64,000 bases of DNA from Lumbricus rubellus (GCA_945859605.1 OX243811.1:51845898-51909897); one strand, 5' to 3'. Shown: positions 7,369-18,633, counted from the first letter of the stretch. A program made the numbers and translations. Notes: a model not told the origin generated them from the sequence alone.

Positions 7369-7901
7369 AGCACAGCTCGTATTGCGTAAAATGTAAGCGA
7401 CAAACTGAGTGTAGAGATATTCAACGAGTTGTCAGTAAGAATGGCAGACCTATGCTTAGATGTGTATGTGTTGAGTGTGGCGCTAGAAAAACTCAGTTTA
7501 CTAAAATGTCCACCGCTACAGGTGGTGATTTGGTCTCAGCTCTCAATTCTGCTACTTCTAATATTAAACTTCCATGGGCAAAGTACCCGGGTGAAATGCA
7601 TCTTCCAGGACATTCTTTCACGGGTCCAGGTACTCGATTGGATTTGAGATTGAATCCTGATGGAACACCAAAAGATTGGAGTAAACCAGTAGATAGGGTT
7701 GATGCAGCAGCCTATCGTCATGACCTGGCTTATGCTAAACATACTGATACAGCAGGGAGAAACGTCGCTGACAGAGCTATGATAGATGAATTAAATAATA
7801 TACCTAATCCTTCTTTCCGCGAACGAATTGAACGATCTATAGTAAAACCAATATTATCGACGAAGACCCATTTTGGAATGGGGTTGAAAAAAAAGCTCTG
7901 A
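7365..7901 (+). CDS. Zinc-ribbon plus phospholipase A2-like protein
   Basis: A 178-residue protein. Residues 7-38 form a zinc ribbon (Cys7-x2-Cys10, Cys35-x2-Cys38). Residues 74-130 match the small PLA2 domain also known from parvovirus VP1 and some Polintons and adintoviruses: calcium loop TGPGTRLD (86-93) and catalytic pair His119-Asp120 within DAAAYRHDLAYA. Family knowledge suggests phospholipid cleavage to breach an endosomal membrane during virion entry. The active-site His and the Asp next to it are present, so activity is plausible. A basic tail (GLKKKL) ends at an A8 run, two codons after a classic slippery heptamer. The integrase frame already overlaps here (see 7887-7901). Left neighbour: the ATPase, divergent. 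Confidence 0.8.
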   Translation: MEHSSYCVKCKRQTECRDIQRVVSKNGRPMLRCVCVECGARKTQFTKMSTATGGDLVSALNSATSNIKLPWAKYPGEMHLPGHSFTGPGTRLDLRLNPDGTPKDWSKPVDRVDAAAYRHDLAYAKHTDTAGRNVADRAMIDELNNIPNPSFRERIERSIVKPILSTKTHFGMGLKKKL

Positions 7902-8818
7902 GATGGACAGACCAACTTGCTGACGAATTGCATAAACCTATAGTCAGGAAGTTCAGGAAGCGAGTTGTTTATGTTCAGGGAGTGGACAAAGTTTGGGCTG
8001 CTGACTTAATTGACATGCAGGCTTATGCTAAATTTAATTCTGGTGTGAAATATTTGTTAAGCGTCATTGATATATTCTCCAAGTATGCATTTATTCAGCC
8101 GTTAAAAGATAAGCGCGGAGAATCTGTGGCAAATGCTTTCGTTAAAATATTTAATACGAGCAAAAGAAGGGGGGAAAAACTTTGGGTCGATAAGGGAACA
8201 GAATTCTATAATAAACAGGTAAAATCATTAGGTATGCAGTTGTACTCAACTGAGAATGAAGAGAAATCTTGTATCGTAGAAAGATTTAATAGAACAGTAA
8301 AAGAAAAGATGTTTAAGTATTTTACAGCAAATTCAACTCAGAGATATATCGATGTTTTAGATAATATGCTTAGTTTATACAACAACACAAGACATTCTTC
8401 CATTAAAATGACTCCTGTTAAAGCGAGTATCAAAGCAAACGAAAAAGCTGTTTGGTTAAATCTGTATGGTGACGCTGTACCTGAAACTGTTAAACCTAAA
8501 TTTTCAGTCGGAGATAAAGTAAGAATTTCCAAGAAGAAGAAGACATTTGAGAAAGGATATACCGCTAACTGGAGTGAAGAAATTTTTACTATAACACAAA
8601 TCCAATACACAGATCCAATAACGTATAAAATATCTGACTATAATGAAGAATTAATTCAAGGGACATTTTATGAAGCTGAACTGCAATCGACAACGCAAGA
8701 TACATTTAAAATAGAAAAGATTATAAGAAAAAGAGGAAATCGGTCTTTGGTTAAATGGTTAGGCTATGATGAGTCATTCAATACATGGATTGATAATAAA
8801 GACTTGATATCATTGTGA
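7832..8818 (+). CDS. Polinton integrase (rve type) with C-terminal chromodomain
   Basis: A retroviral-type integrase that would insert the element. The frame opens at 7832 and has no ATG before 8015; a TTG lies at 7928. Family-like sequence (FWNGVEKK, then ADELHKPIVRKF) already starts near 7871, so the true N-terminus lies upstream of any ATG. Catalytic residues are Asp at 8003 (WAADLIDM), Asp at 8189 (WVDKGTEF) and Glu at 8279 (IVERFNRT). The second Asp and the Glu have 29 residues between them, shorter than the usual DD35E. An SH3-like region follows. A chromodomain occupies the last 40 residues (IEKIIRKRG, VKWLGYDESFNTWI), likely targeting chromatin. How translation begins is open: splicing, a non-AUG start, or frameshifting from the preceding gene. 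Confidence 0.9.
   Translation, partial: TIYSKTNIIDEDPFWNGVEKKALRWTDQLADELHKPIVRKFRKRVVYVQGVDKVWAADLIDMQAYAKFNSGVKYLLSVIDIFSKYAFIQPLKDKRGESVANAFVKIFNTSKRRGEKLWVDKGTEFYNKQVKSLGMQLYSTENEEKSCIVERFNRTVKEKMFKYFTANSTQRYIDVLDNMLSLYNNTRHSSIKMTPVKASIKANEKAVWLNLYGDAVPETVKPKFSVGDKVRISKKKKTFEKGYTANWSEEIFTITQIQYTDPITYKISDYNEELIQGTFYEAELQSTTQDTFKIEKIIRKRGNRSLVKWLGYDESFNTWIDNKDLISL
7887..7901 (+). promoter_or_regulatory. Candidate -1 ribosomal frameshift site (A8 run)
   Basis: In the phospholipase-like frame the bases 7889-7895 read A AAA AAG, the strongest known -1 slippery heptamer, followed one codon later by TGA. The integrase frame is exactly -1 to it and open across the site. A slip would continue into integrase. 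No downstream pseudoknot was checked, so this is a hypothesis. Confidence 0.4.
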
Positions 8819-8984
8819 ATTTACTACTACTATTAGCAAACTGATTTACTACTACAGCCCTTGTGCAATCATTTGTTCTCTATGAACACGCTTTATTAAC
8901 AAGTTGAACTGTACATTCGCAGCCTGTTCTAAGAAGAAAAAGACATTCGAGAAAACAAAATTCTTGACTTTTTGGAACGGATGA

Positions 8985-9038
<54 letters not shown>

Positions 9039-9236
9039 AGAAAAAAAAACCTAGAAAAAAAAGTTAGAAAAAAAAAATAGGAAAAAAAAACTTAGAAAAA
9101 AAGTTAGAAAAAAAGTTAGAAAAACCTGGGTTTTTTTAAATTTTTCAGAGTGGCAGCCCTGGTGCTTTTTGGGCGGTGAAAATTTTTCTTCCCTTCGACC
9201 ACTCCTTCGTCCCTCGAACTTTTCAGCCAGGTTTCC
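8819..9236. other. A-rich, non-coding sequence downstream of integrase, with an integrase-derived fragment
   Basis: Two TTTACTACTAC motifs (8820-8860) follow the integrase stop. Bases 8928-8958 repeat, with changes, the AAGAAGAAGAAGACATT stretch of the integrase gene at 8528-8556, so a fragment of another integrase copy is embedded here. A 49-base poly(A) tract (8987-9035) runs into A-rich decay to about 9125. No gene is seen. Confidence 0.7.
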
Positions 9237-10010
9237 GCCTATGCTGTAATAAGATTCGCAGATCAGTTAGCATGCTTTAAAAACAAGTTCTACTGTAAAT
9301 TCACAGATCACGAATTAATAACAAGTTCTACTGTAGCCTACTGCAGCTTAGTATCATTGATGATGATACCGAAAGTAGCACGCTGTAATAACATTCGTTC
9401 GCAGATCACAAGTTCTACTGTACATTCGCAGATCACGAAGCACGCAGTAATAATATTCGCTCGCAGATCACGAAGCACGCTTTAATAACAAGTTCTAATG
9501 TACTGCTGCTTGGTCTCACTGACGATACCAAAAGTCGGTCATGCAGCACGCTGTAATAATATTCGCTCGCAGATCACGAAGCACGCTTTAATAACAAGTT
9601 CTAATGTACTGCTGCTTGGTCTCACTGACGATACCAAAAGTCGGTCATGCAGCACGCTGTAATAATATTCGCTCGCAGATCACGAAGCACGCAGTAATAA
9701 TATTCGCTCGCAGATCACGAAGCACGCTTTAATAACAAGTTCTAATGTACTGCTGCTTGGTCTCACTGACGATACCAAAAGTCGGTCATGCAGCACGCTG
9801 TAATAACATTCGTTCGCAGATCACAAGTTCTACTGTACATTCGCAGATCACAAAGCACGCAGTAATAACAAGTTCTACTGACGTAGGCCTCCTTCGCGAC
9901 AAAATAAATTATTATAATCACCTGCGTCACGCGCTACAAGTCCTACACAATCGCAAGTCTCATAATTGGTACCAAAAGTAGGTCATATGAACACGCTGAA
10001 GTAAAAACTC
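9237..10010. repeat. Tandem repeat array with a 106-bp unit and 35-bp subunits
   Basis: The unit contains GATCACGAAGCACGC, TTTAATAACAAGTTCTA and GGTCTCACTGACGATACC. Near-identical copies start at 9480, 9586 and 9727. The 141-base spacing equals one unit plus an extra 35-bp subunit. Degenerate copies extend to about 8880 on the left and 10,005 on the right. Polinton terminal regions often carry such arrays, so this may be part of the right terminal repeat, but its partner would lie outside the window. Confidence 0.85.
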
Positions 10011-10041
10011 CTACATAAGAACATTTTATGACTCTGTAAGG

Positions 10042-11040
10042 TTAAGAATCATCCTGCAGCAGCCTATCTTCGTCTTCGACTTCCATTGGAGAACTCGCAG
10101 TACTGTTTAAACGTTCTTTGTAACCAGGATCAACGTTCAGATTCAATTCGTTTTCGACTTGCGTTTCTACAGGATCGATGGTAGATGTACTGTTATGAGC
10201 ACAGATTTCGACTTGAGATTTTAGTTTCATCCTAAGACCGTCGTCGATGTTGAGAAGGTTTTCGATTCTGCTGTGGTGTTTTGTGAGTTGTGAAAAGGAT
10301 AGACCACAATAGATCAACCCGGGATAGCTTTTGATAAGTGTTGAAAATTGGTAGTAGCGGTTAATTGTTACATAGGGCAAGCCGAATTCTTGAGGAAACC
10401 ATTCTTTTATAGGGATGTCAGTTGGCAGGTACTTACGTGCAGAGAGGTAGCACATTCCTCTGTGGTAGGCAATGAGGAGACGCAGATTCAACGCTGTTTT
10501 TTCGCTATCTACAAGTTGTTCATGAATTCGTTTAATTGATGCTAGGTCAGTCGGTTTTAAATTAGAAGGGTTGTCCAGAAAATTCAGCTCCAAATTCCAT
10601 TCCAAGTGTTGATGAAGGCTTCTGTATTCCGCGATTCCTTTCCGTATCTGTGGTAGAATCTTTTCGTCAAAAATTTTCAAGCTGTTGTTATCTGACTGAC
10701 GTTCGAGTGGAGTTGGAGACTCAACGGGTTGAATGTTAGATAGAGTCTTACTACCACACGGAATCGGTTGGTTGTCAGCAGGTGGAATCGGTTGGTTGTC
10801 AGCACACGGAATCGGTGGTTGGTTGTCAGCAGATGGAATCGGTGGATGAACGATGCCACGAGGTGTTTTAATATGACGTTTTCTTTTCTTTAGTTCATCG
10901 ATACAGGTTGCTAGTTTCTTTAATTCTTCCATTAATTTCGTTCTTTTAGCGACTGTTAAAGATCTCTTAATAAGTCCTCTATCTATTACTTCTTTAGAGT
11001 TTGTCCCGATTTTTATAAACAGATCACTGAGATCGGCCAT
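10042..11040 (-). CDS. Protein of unknown function with proline-rich repeat and possible HTH domain
   Basis: An intact 332-residue frame. Residues 1-60 are helical and basic (KKRKRHIK). Residues 65-92 hold four imperfect copies of PIPxADNQP. Residues 140-270 form a conserved-looking domain (HRGMCYLSARKYLP, IKEWFPQEFGLPYVTINRYY, YPGLIYCGLSFSQLTKH). Its pattern recalls bacterial and phage helix-turn-helix proteins in which a 'short lag, WxxxxFgisyxTAxRYi' helix binds DNA, but I do not recognise the family. The C-terminus is acidic and Ser/Asp-rich. It lies beyond the repeat array next to the Polinton, on the opposite strand to the integrase. Whether it is cargo or a separate gene is undecided. 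No TTTAAA box is seen; TATAATAAGC lies just upstream. Confidence 0.6.
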   Translation of the reverse strand: MADLSDLFIKIGTNSKEVIDRGLIKRSLTVAKRTKLMEELKKLATCIDELKKRKRHIKTPRGIVHPPIPSADNQPPIPCADNQPIPPADNQPIPCGSKTLSNIQPVESPTPLERQSDNNSLKIFDEKILPQIRKGIAEYRSLHQHLEWNLELNFLDNPSNLKPTDLASIKRIHEQLVDSEKTALNLRLLIAYHRGMCYLSARKYLPTDIPIKEWFPQEFGLPYVTINRYYQFSTLIKSYPGLIYCGLSFSQLTKHHSRIENLLNIDDGLRMKLKSQVEICAHNSTSTIDPVETQVENELNLNVDPGYKERLNSTASSPMEVEDEDRLLQDDS

Positions 11041-11359
11041 TCTACATGTATAATAAGCTTATAGCGCAAGTACTTGTAGCTAACAGACAAACCAGAAAGA
11101 TTACTATTGCGTTGTTAAAGTAGACTGAAGCGAACACGCCACATCTAGACGACGTTAGTCAGACAGCTACATGATGCGAACAACAGCTGTTGCATGACGT
11201 GTACGGCGAGCGAACAAAGACACCTGCTGAAAAAAAATATTGATTTATAATTATTGATTTCCTTACGGTAGGCCTATACGCCTACATTTGGCTTGTTAGG
11301 TTTGCTACAGGTGTTATTGTTGTGTAAATCAATACCTTTGTCCTGGCCTTTGTTGAACT

Positions 11360-11391
11360 ATCCATCCATCTATCTATCCATCCATCCAATC

Positions 11392-11443
<52 letters not shown>

Positions 11444-11448
11444 GTCTC

Positions 11449-11495
<47 letters not shown>

Positions 11496-11584
11496 CTCTC
11501 TCTATCTACCTATCTCTCTATCTATCTATCTTCCTATCTATCTCTCTATCTCTCTATCTCTCTATCTCTCTATCTCTCTATCTC

Positions 11585-11675
<91 letters not shown>

Positions 11676-11812
11676 GTCTATCTGTCTATCTTTCTATCTA
11701 TCTACCTATCTATCTCTCTATCTATCTATCTATCTATCTATCTGTCTATCTCTCTATCTATCTGTCTATCTGTCTATCTCTCTATCTATCTATCTATCTA
11801 CCTATCTATCTC

Positions 11813-11851
<39 letters not shown>

Positions 11852-12001
11852 GTCTATCTCTCTATCTCTCTATCTATCTACCTATCTATCTCTCTATCTC
11901 TCTATCTATCTATCTCTCTATCTATCTATCTATCTATCTCTCTATCTATCTATCTATCTACCTATCTATCTCTCTATCTCTCTATCTATCTATCTATCTC
12001 G
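11360..12001. repeat. Long (CTAT)n microsatellite
   Basis: About 640 bases of CTAT/CTGT/CTCT tetranucleotide repeat. It reads as a long Leu-Ser-Ile-Tyr frame, which is an artefact. The 320 bases to its left (11,041-11,359) hold no recognisable gene. Confidence 0.97.
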
Positions 12002-12179
12002 TTAAATAACTAAAATGAGCTAGAGGTGGGTGATGATTAGAGTTGAAATGATGAGAGATGAGATATAATATAACAGACCGTGCAATGCTCCAAATGTACC
12101 TGTTTACAGTCGCGTTTACAATGGCTACGTATGTAGCCTAGGTCAACGCTGTCGTGACTGAGCCAGATGGTCATGAATC

Positions 12180-12480
12180 ACACCATCGATTTGTCTCACG
12201 CTCTCAGGCTGCTGCAGCTGTTGGCTTAAGGCGGATGTGTAAACAGGGCACGCTGAGTATGATGCGCCAATGGGGATGAAGTGTTAGCGACTTCATTTTC
12301 AAGACCTCGGGCGGTCCTCTCCCTCGCCGTCTCATCATCCACTGACCGTGTACTCATCATAGCTGAGTCGGCTTGTGGAACAGAAATCTCGTAACAAATT
12401 TCTGCCCCGGCGGGGAATTGAACCCCCGACCTCTTGGTCGACAGTCCATCGCGCTATCCACTGTACTACCGAGCACCCCC
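12180..12480 (-). mobile_element. tRNA-derived SINE
   Basis: On the minus strand a tRNA-like head carries an A box (TAGTACAGTGGATAGCGC, 12451-12468) and a B box (GGTTCAATTCC within 12413-12428). A body runs left to about 12,180. The anticodon stem does not pair well, so this is not a functional tRNA. Ends and target duplication were not resolved. Confidence 0.65.
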
Positions 12481-13680
12481 CTCAGGAAATAATAAAAGAC
12501 CCTCAAAGGGCACAATTAACTACTACTTATATATATCATATGCACAAGTGTATAGAGATTCAATAAGCATTTTTGTGAAAGGCATGAAGCAGAAAAACGA
12601 CTGCAGTGAAAAATCAATTAACATCATCCGTCAAGTTTTCGGCGATAAGGACATCAGATGAGAAGTGAGAAGAGGGTCGAAACAGCATCTCACCATGCAG
12701 TTGCTTCTCACCATGGATGCAGTTGCAGACTCAACAATAGCAGCAGCAGCAGCCGTGGTTGGAATGGTTGGAAGATGGAAAACGAAGACCGGACCGCTGT
12801 ATATGATCGATCTATCAAAATTATGTGTACAATGTACAATTGTACATGAACTATTACATATAGTTATAGCATGGACAAAGTGTACGTGGGCCTATTGTCT
12901 TGTGTAAATTTCATGTAGGCCTTTGCATAATTGCATATTATATATATGCTATTCGCAATGCATGTGTGTTTGTGTGTACACGCGTGTGTGGGTGTAATTT
13001 TGGCAATCGCGTTATAGACAACTTTCTGCGCGTGTTTGCTCAGTATTTTAGCTACTAGACTACAGTCGAAAGAATGTTTATATTGATGAATGCAGGCTAT
13101 AATATAGTCTCTTATAAGACTTATAGGACAAAGCTTCCCAAACTTTCGGTGTCACGGACCGGTAGGAATTTTCCCAGTCCATGCAGGAGGACCAGTGCCA
13201 AATTTATTAATTATTTCTCTTTTTCGTTTTCGATCACCTAAAGTCTCAAATATATATACATATATTAAAATCGATTTGACTGCATGTTTAACCAACATCT
13301 ATGACGCTGTATATATTGCCTATGAAATGTTAGCCTATAATAGCTTAATAAATGTTCTTTGTTATGACTTTTAAAAAAGGAATTGCTATTGAAGCAAGCC
13401 GCCGCGTAGAAACATTGAGCAAGTCATTCACTCGCAATTGCTCGTGCGCTTCGACGCGAAACTCCGATGCAGTGTCCGCTCTGCAGTCGGAAGCGCCTCT
13501 GAGTCTACTGAAAGCCTGAAGGGGCGCTATTGCAAATGCGAGAAATAAAAGTAAATAAATAAATGTAGGTAAAAGAATTGTATTGTTTGGACGTCATTGT
13601 GAGTCCTGTTGTTTCGGTCTGTGTCTCTTCAAAACACATGCGATGTATATGTATATATATATATATATAATGTATATATA
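12481..13680. other. Non-coding host DNA, no gene seen
   Basis: Only short chance frames, a small (AGC)n patch near 12,740, a GT-rich stretch at 12,960-12,990 and a (TA)n stretch at 13,645-13,690. A segment near 13,140-13,200 (CTTCCCAAACTTTCGGTGTC and what follows) has the look of an old dispersed repeat, but I could not assign it. Confidence 0.5.
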
Positions 13681-13699
13681 ATATATATGTCTTGTCTTG

Positions 13700-13862
13700 T
13701 CTTTAACCTTCCTCGATTCGAGGGTTGGTCGCTTCATGGACATGTCTTCGCCACTTTTTCCTGTCCTCCGTCTCCTTCAATATCTGCTCGAATGGTAGTT
13801 CCATCCATGTGATGACATTAGCGATCCAACCCATCCTCGGTCTTCCCCTTGCCCTTGATCTT
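13700..13862 (-). mobile_element. LINE reverse-transcriptase ORF, C-terminal remnant
   Basis: The minus strand encodes KGKPRMGWIANVITWMELP, then DRKKWRRHVHEATNPR, the typical basic/Trp tail of LINE ORF2 proteins. No start or RT core is present: a 5'-truncated, dead copy. Confidence 0.6.
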
Positions 13863-14839
13863 AATATATATATATCGCTCTATTGTCTATTGGTGGAATC
13901 ACCCACATGTGATGACCGAAGCACTCTTATCAGCATTCATCCAGCATCCGGTGTTATTGGTTGATGACATTCGCCATCAGTGGCAGCAGCAACAACAACA
14001 GCAGCAGCAGCAGCAGCAAGGGAGGCAGAAGTCATCTCAGTTGTAGGTCGTCATCGTAAAACTGGACGTTTACATGGCGACTAATCGTTCATCGTTGCTC
14101 AACATCCGCATCAGTTGCATGCAGATAGACATAGCAAGACCAGACACTGATGTTTATGACCTCAGTCGTTGTAAACGACCACCAATTGATGCACCTTGTG
14201 TGATGACAAGGGTGATAGATTATAATAATTATAATCTATATTATAGAGAGTGGACTAGATTTGATTAGGATCAGGATTAGATTAGATTAATTCATACCGA
14301 ACATCATATAGAGCCCATAAGAAAAAACTACTCAGAGGCAGAATTAAAATAAAATTTGACATAAACTACCAGATAATTCAGAGATAGATCCGTCAATCTC
14401 AGTTCTAGTCTACTCTCCTGTCACCGTTTACCCATCAATCTCGCTTAGAAAAGACGGACAATACTGTTATCACCATCGATGATTGTGTTTGCACAATAAA
14501 CAAAGGACACCAGAAACATGCAGAGGGATTTTTTATCTTTTGAAGATTCACTATTAGACCTATTGAGTGTATTATTAGAAGACGATTTTGTGCATGATTG
14601 AACTAAGTTTGACCTTGTTTACTAACCTTATAATCATTAGACATTACCCTTCGTTGCTTAATCTACCTTGGTAAAATTTCAAATCAATTGCAAGTCATCG
14701 GTGATAAAGTAGTATCGATAGATTTCATAATCTCATGCTAAATCAAGACAGTGACCAAATTATGTAGTGGAATTAGATTGAGTATACATCATTGCAATTT
14801 GGAACCCTGATACTGTTTCATGGAATACTCTTGCTGCAG

Positions 14840-15050
<211 letters not shown>

Positions 15051-16850
15051 CGGCGAATATGCTGCTTTATATGCATAATATATAATTGTATATCATCAGA
15101 TGCAAAAAAATGATTGCCTCGGGGTCAATGAAGCATGCAATTTCCAATTAATAACCTCTTATAACCAGAATTGATTTTGGTCGCGATAAGTTTTAAATTC
15201 AATCTACAGAAGCTTCTCATGATATTATTATTATGTAGGCTATATTCGTTTTCTGCAGTAAGCTTAATTGTAGGCCTACAGATTATGTACGGTACACAGA
15301 AACTGCACAGAAACGAATAATATTATTCACCAATTAAGCTTATACCGTGAAGTATTATAAGCTCGATTCCCACTTAATCCCGAAGCAATTAGAAGACTGT
15401 ATGGTCATCTGAGAGGCGGCAAGCCTTTACACCAGAGCCTGTATATAGATTGTAGACCCATACATGTACTCTACCTCCGTTCAGATATTGATCAGATGTG
15501 CCGTACAGAGCTGAAGTGCCATCCTATAGCCTACAGTAGCCTACAGTATATACTGTCGTCGATGCACCTATAAACCGTAGGATCTGATTACAACCACTTT
15601 GCTCCTAATGCGTAGGAGCCTGCAATGCCATGCAGCGGCTTTGTATAGGCCTATAGGCCTACACAAAAGAAAAGAAAGCTTCCGCTAATGCATGGTGTCT
15701 CAGTTTACAAACTATTTGCTATTCGATGCAATGCAGAGCAGCCGAATAGATTAGAAAATCATTATACAGTACATATCGCCAAAATAACGAAACGATATCT
15801 GCTACTGAGCATGTCCATTATAGTAGGCTAATTATAATGAGCCTCACGCTGTTGGCTGTCAGTGTAATGTTTACGGATATAATGGGGAAAGGCGCTATAA
15901 AAGAATAGTAAACGATTGGAGGCGCAGCGGCAGAAAAGGCTTAGGGATTAGCTGGCACAATTTGATGAAGACGATTTGGAATTAAACAAATAATAAAGTG
16001 TTAAGCACTACAGCTGCATCACTGTAATATTATATCTTACAGTATGCATCACTGTAATATTATATCTTACAGTCTTAAAGGTGAGACTATTATAGGCCTA
16101 TATTAACTTATAAGCTTACATGCAGGGTCATACCTTTATAGAAAGTTTGGTGATTATGAAAACTGTAATTAACCTACTATGAGTCTGATTCACCTCCCAC
16201 CATAAGTCCATAACCGAATAAAAACTCAACGGATTTGAACAAATTGTGCGGGTCATATTTTTCATACCACTGCTTACATGCACAACAATGCTACTTTAAA
16301 AAGGTATAATTTATCTCAAAACATTACCTTCTAAATAATTTCTCTTAAAGTCATGCAGTCTCTTTAAGTTATACTGTTATACGCTCCCTTTAATTTGTAA
16401 CTTGTTTTAGGTTATGATTCTGATTTCTCTCAAAGTTAGATTTTTCATTGCTATTCATGTAAAATTACTTCTTATAATTTTCATAGAAAAATATTACGGC
16501 CTTGCGTTAGCAGAATTTCTGTCTTAGCAGTTATCATCATCTCATGATGCCACTATGTTCGCTATAAAATAAATGGTTCATCTACTCTAGGCCTATACAC
16601 TTAAGCTTAATTGTAGACTTGGTGTTACGTAGCGTTAGGTTTTCAATAGACCTCTCCGTTAATTTACTTGGAAGTTGAACTAACTCACTGATGTAAGTCG
16701 AATCGTCGTTTCTACAATAGCGTCTCAGAAATGCTTTATTGCTCTAAATTAACTTACTCTTCACACGCTCGAGTATAAGACAAAAACTGAACCGAAGGCC
16801 GCAAGAGAGCGAGCGAGACAGAGCGCCGTCAAAGGCGACATACCGATATA
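15051..16850. other. Non-coding host DNA with scattered TAGGCCTA octamers
   Basis: No gene seen. A 29-base direct duplication of CATCACTGTAATATTATATC plus following bases lies at 16,017-16,074. AT-rich otherwise. Confidence 0.5.
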
Positions 16851-16854
16851 GGCC

Positions 16855-16965
16855 TATACAAAGCGAGCGACAGAGAGAGAAAGCGAGCGACAGAGACAGA
16901 CAGACAGACAGACAGAGAGAGACAGACAGACAGACACAGAGACAGAGAGACAGGCAGACAGTCAC
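16855..16965. repeat. (GACA)n / (GAGA)n simple repeat
   Basis: Purine-rich GAGCGACAGAGA and CAGACAGACAGA repeats; open frames here are repeat artefacts. Confidence 0.9.
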
Positions 16966-16969
16966 ATGA

Positions 16970-18430
16970 CTACCCATATAGCGCGAGTTTCGTGCCTTCG
17001 ACTAATAAGATGCGATAAAATCCAGACGATGTTCACTGCAGTTGATTAGATGAAAAGACCGTCGGCCAAATATTTGGAAGGCGCTGGAATCCATCGCACG
17101 CCGACTTATATTCAGCGTTCAGCCGACATGTCGGCGCTACATCATCATCGAGTATATATATATAACGTGTGTATATATAACGTATATATATAACGTATAT
17201 ATATAATTATATATATATACTGCAGGCGTAGCGGTGGCGGCATATCGGCGCTTATTAGATAAGCTCTGGAGACGCATTATAAAAGATCACCGGTGCAAAG
17301 AATGACGGAAGCAAAATGGCGCAGACAGTTTCCACTTTGCTTTCTCACACGACGCCTGTTCTGCAGGAATGTCCGCCAATACAAATCGCGAAATTTATTT
17401 ACAACTGCTGGAACCGTAATCCACCGAAGAGCTGTAAATTCGCAATGCTGCAGCCGACCTGATGCCGTATATGCAGCCGTTGTTTTATGATGAGCCTCTT
17501 CTTTGTACTTGCAGCATGCACCGCAAATAAATTCTACAAATCTAATTGAGAAGTTTTATGCGGCACAGTTTTGTGTACTTCGTTTGTAGTTACTTATCTC
17601 TGCTCGATTATAAAAGAAATAGGCGCTTTTATGACTGGCACAACCATCTTCAGTTGAATAGGCTAAATCCGAAACAGACAGAAAAACAAAATTAGACCTA
17701 ATTTTCACAACTTGTGCCAGCCATCTTCCAATGGTCGAATCGCAAACGCGTCCAAAGACTCGAGATACGAAACAAAAGTCTTCTAATTTTTGGATATTTA
17801 ATTACACTATAGCAGTCTAATCGTAAAATAAACTTAGACCAACATTGAAACTTCATCACTCGTGAATCTACAATCATAGAGAAGACACATTCGAACTTAT
17901 GAGTGGCCTATCTGGCACATCAGCATGGACTGTTAAAGTAGGCCTATGACATACGCGTTATTATTTTATTAACGCAGTTCTGGCTTTTGTAAAATCCACC
18001 GACTCTGCATATCTGCACACGCGGTCAGAGGGAAATCATTACATTCAAAGTAGACATAGGGCCTACGTATTTTTATCATTTTAATATGTAGACTGAAATA
18101 TTCAAAATGAGTGAGGAGGAGGAGAAGGAGGAGGAGAAAAAGACGACGACGAAGAAGAAGAAAATGGTGATAATGATGACGATGACGGTGAGCCGCCTCT
18201 TTGGGGGAATCTTAGGTTGGCTATATAGCCTACTTCATTTTCTTTGTCTTGGCACAAAAGATCGCGTGGTCAGTTCTTTCTTTCGCCTTCTCATCTCTCT
18301 ACAGACGGCCATGAATCCCATGATTGCAGATGCACTCATTTTATACCAGAGTTTGTTGATCATATTTTATGACTGATGTTATATAGCCTAAGCTTATACG
18401 GCGTGTGTTTGGTTACTTATAATTTATTGG
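16970..18430. other. Non-coding host DNA upstream of the receptor-like exons
   Basis: A (TA)n/TATAACG patch lies at 17,150-17,220. The frame at 17,293-17,490 resembles nothing I know. A signal-peptide exon for the receptor-like gene should be here or further left, but I could not identify it with confidence. Confidence 0.4.
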
Positions 18431-18434
18431 GCAG

Positions 18435-18633
18435 TTGGAGAACAGCTGGTGCGACATCTGAGAAGCGGTTGATAACGACTCTTCTGGAGAACTACAATCG
18501 GAATGGAATCGAAGGACGTCCAGTCATCGATACATCGAGGTCGTTGTCGGTTGCTGTCAGCTTCTCTCTCATCCAGATCATCGAATTCGATCAACAACAA
18601 CAAATGATGACGATCGTCGGATGGATTCACCTG
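18435..18633 (+). CDS. Nicotinic-receptor-like ligand-binding domain, exon A
   Basis: A putative internal exon between an acceptor (GGGCAG, ending 18434) and a donor (GTATAG, from 18634, phase 0). It encodes the N-terminal helix and first strands of the Cys-loop receptor fold: SEKRLITTLLENYNRN, GRPVIDTSRSLSVAVSFSL, IQIIEFDQQQQMMTIVGWIH. In the family this region reads L-x-x-LLxxYN, RPV, VxVxxxLxQIIxVDExxQ, xxxVWL. The expected loop D tryptophan is present at the end. It joins in phase to the exon at 20,657. The signal-peptide exon upstream was not identified. This exon shows the gene is a member of the nicotinic branch rather than a chance match. Confidence 0.72.

Noticed and set aside
7365..7901. 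Endogenous parvovirus VP1
   Set aside because: The PLA2-like motif matches, but gene order, zinc ribbon and neighbours (ATPase, integrase, capsid genes) show a Polinton.
8987..9035. Poly(A) tail of a processed pseudogene
   Set aside because: No upstream cDNA-like sequence ends here; it sits among A-rich decay and transposon fragments.
11293..12009. 238-residue Leu-Ser-Ile-Tyr reading frame
   Set aside because: Entirely (CTAT)n microsatellite translation.
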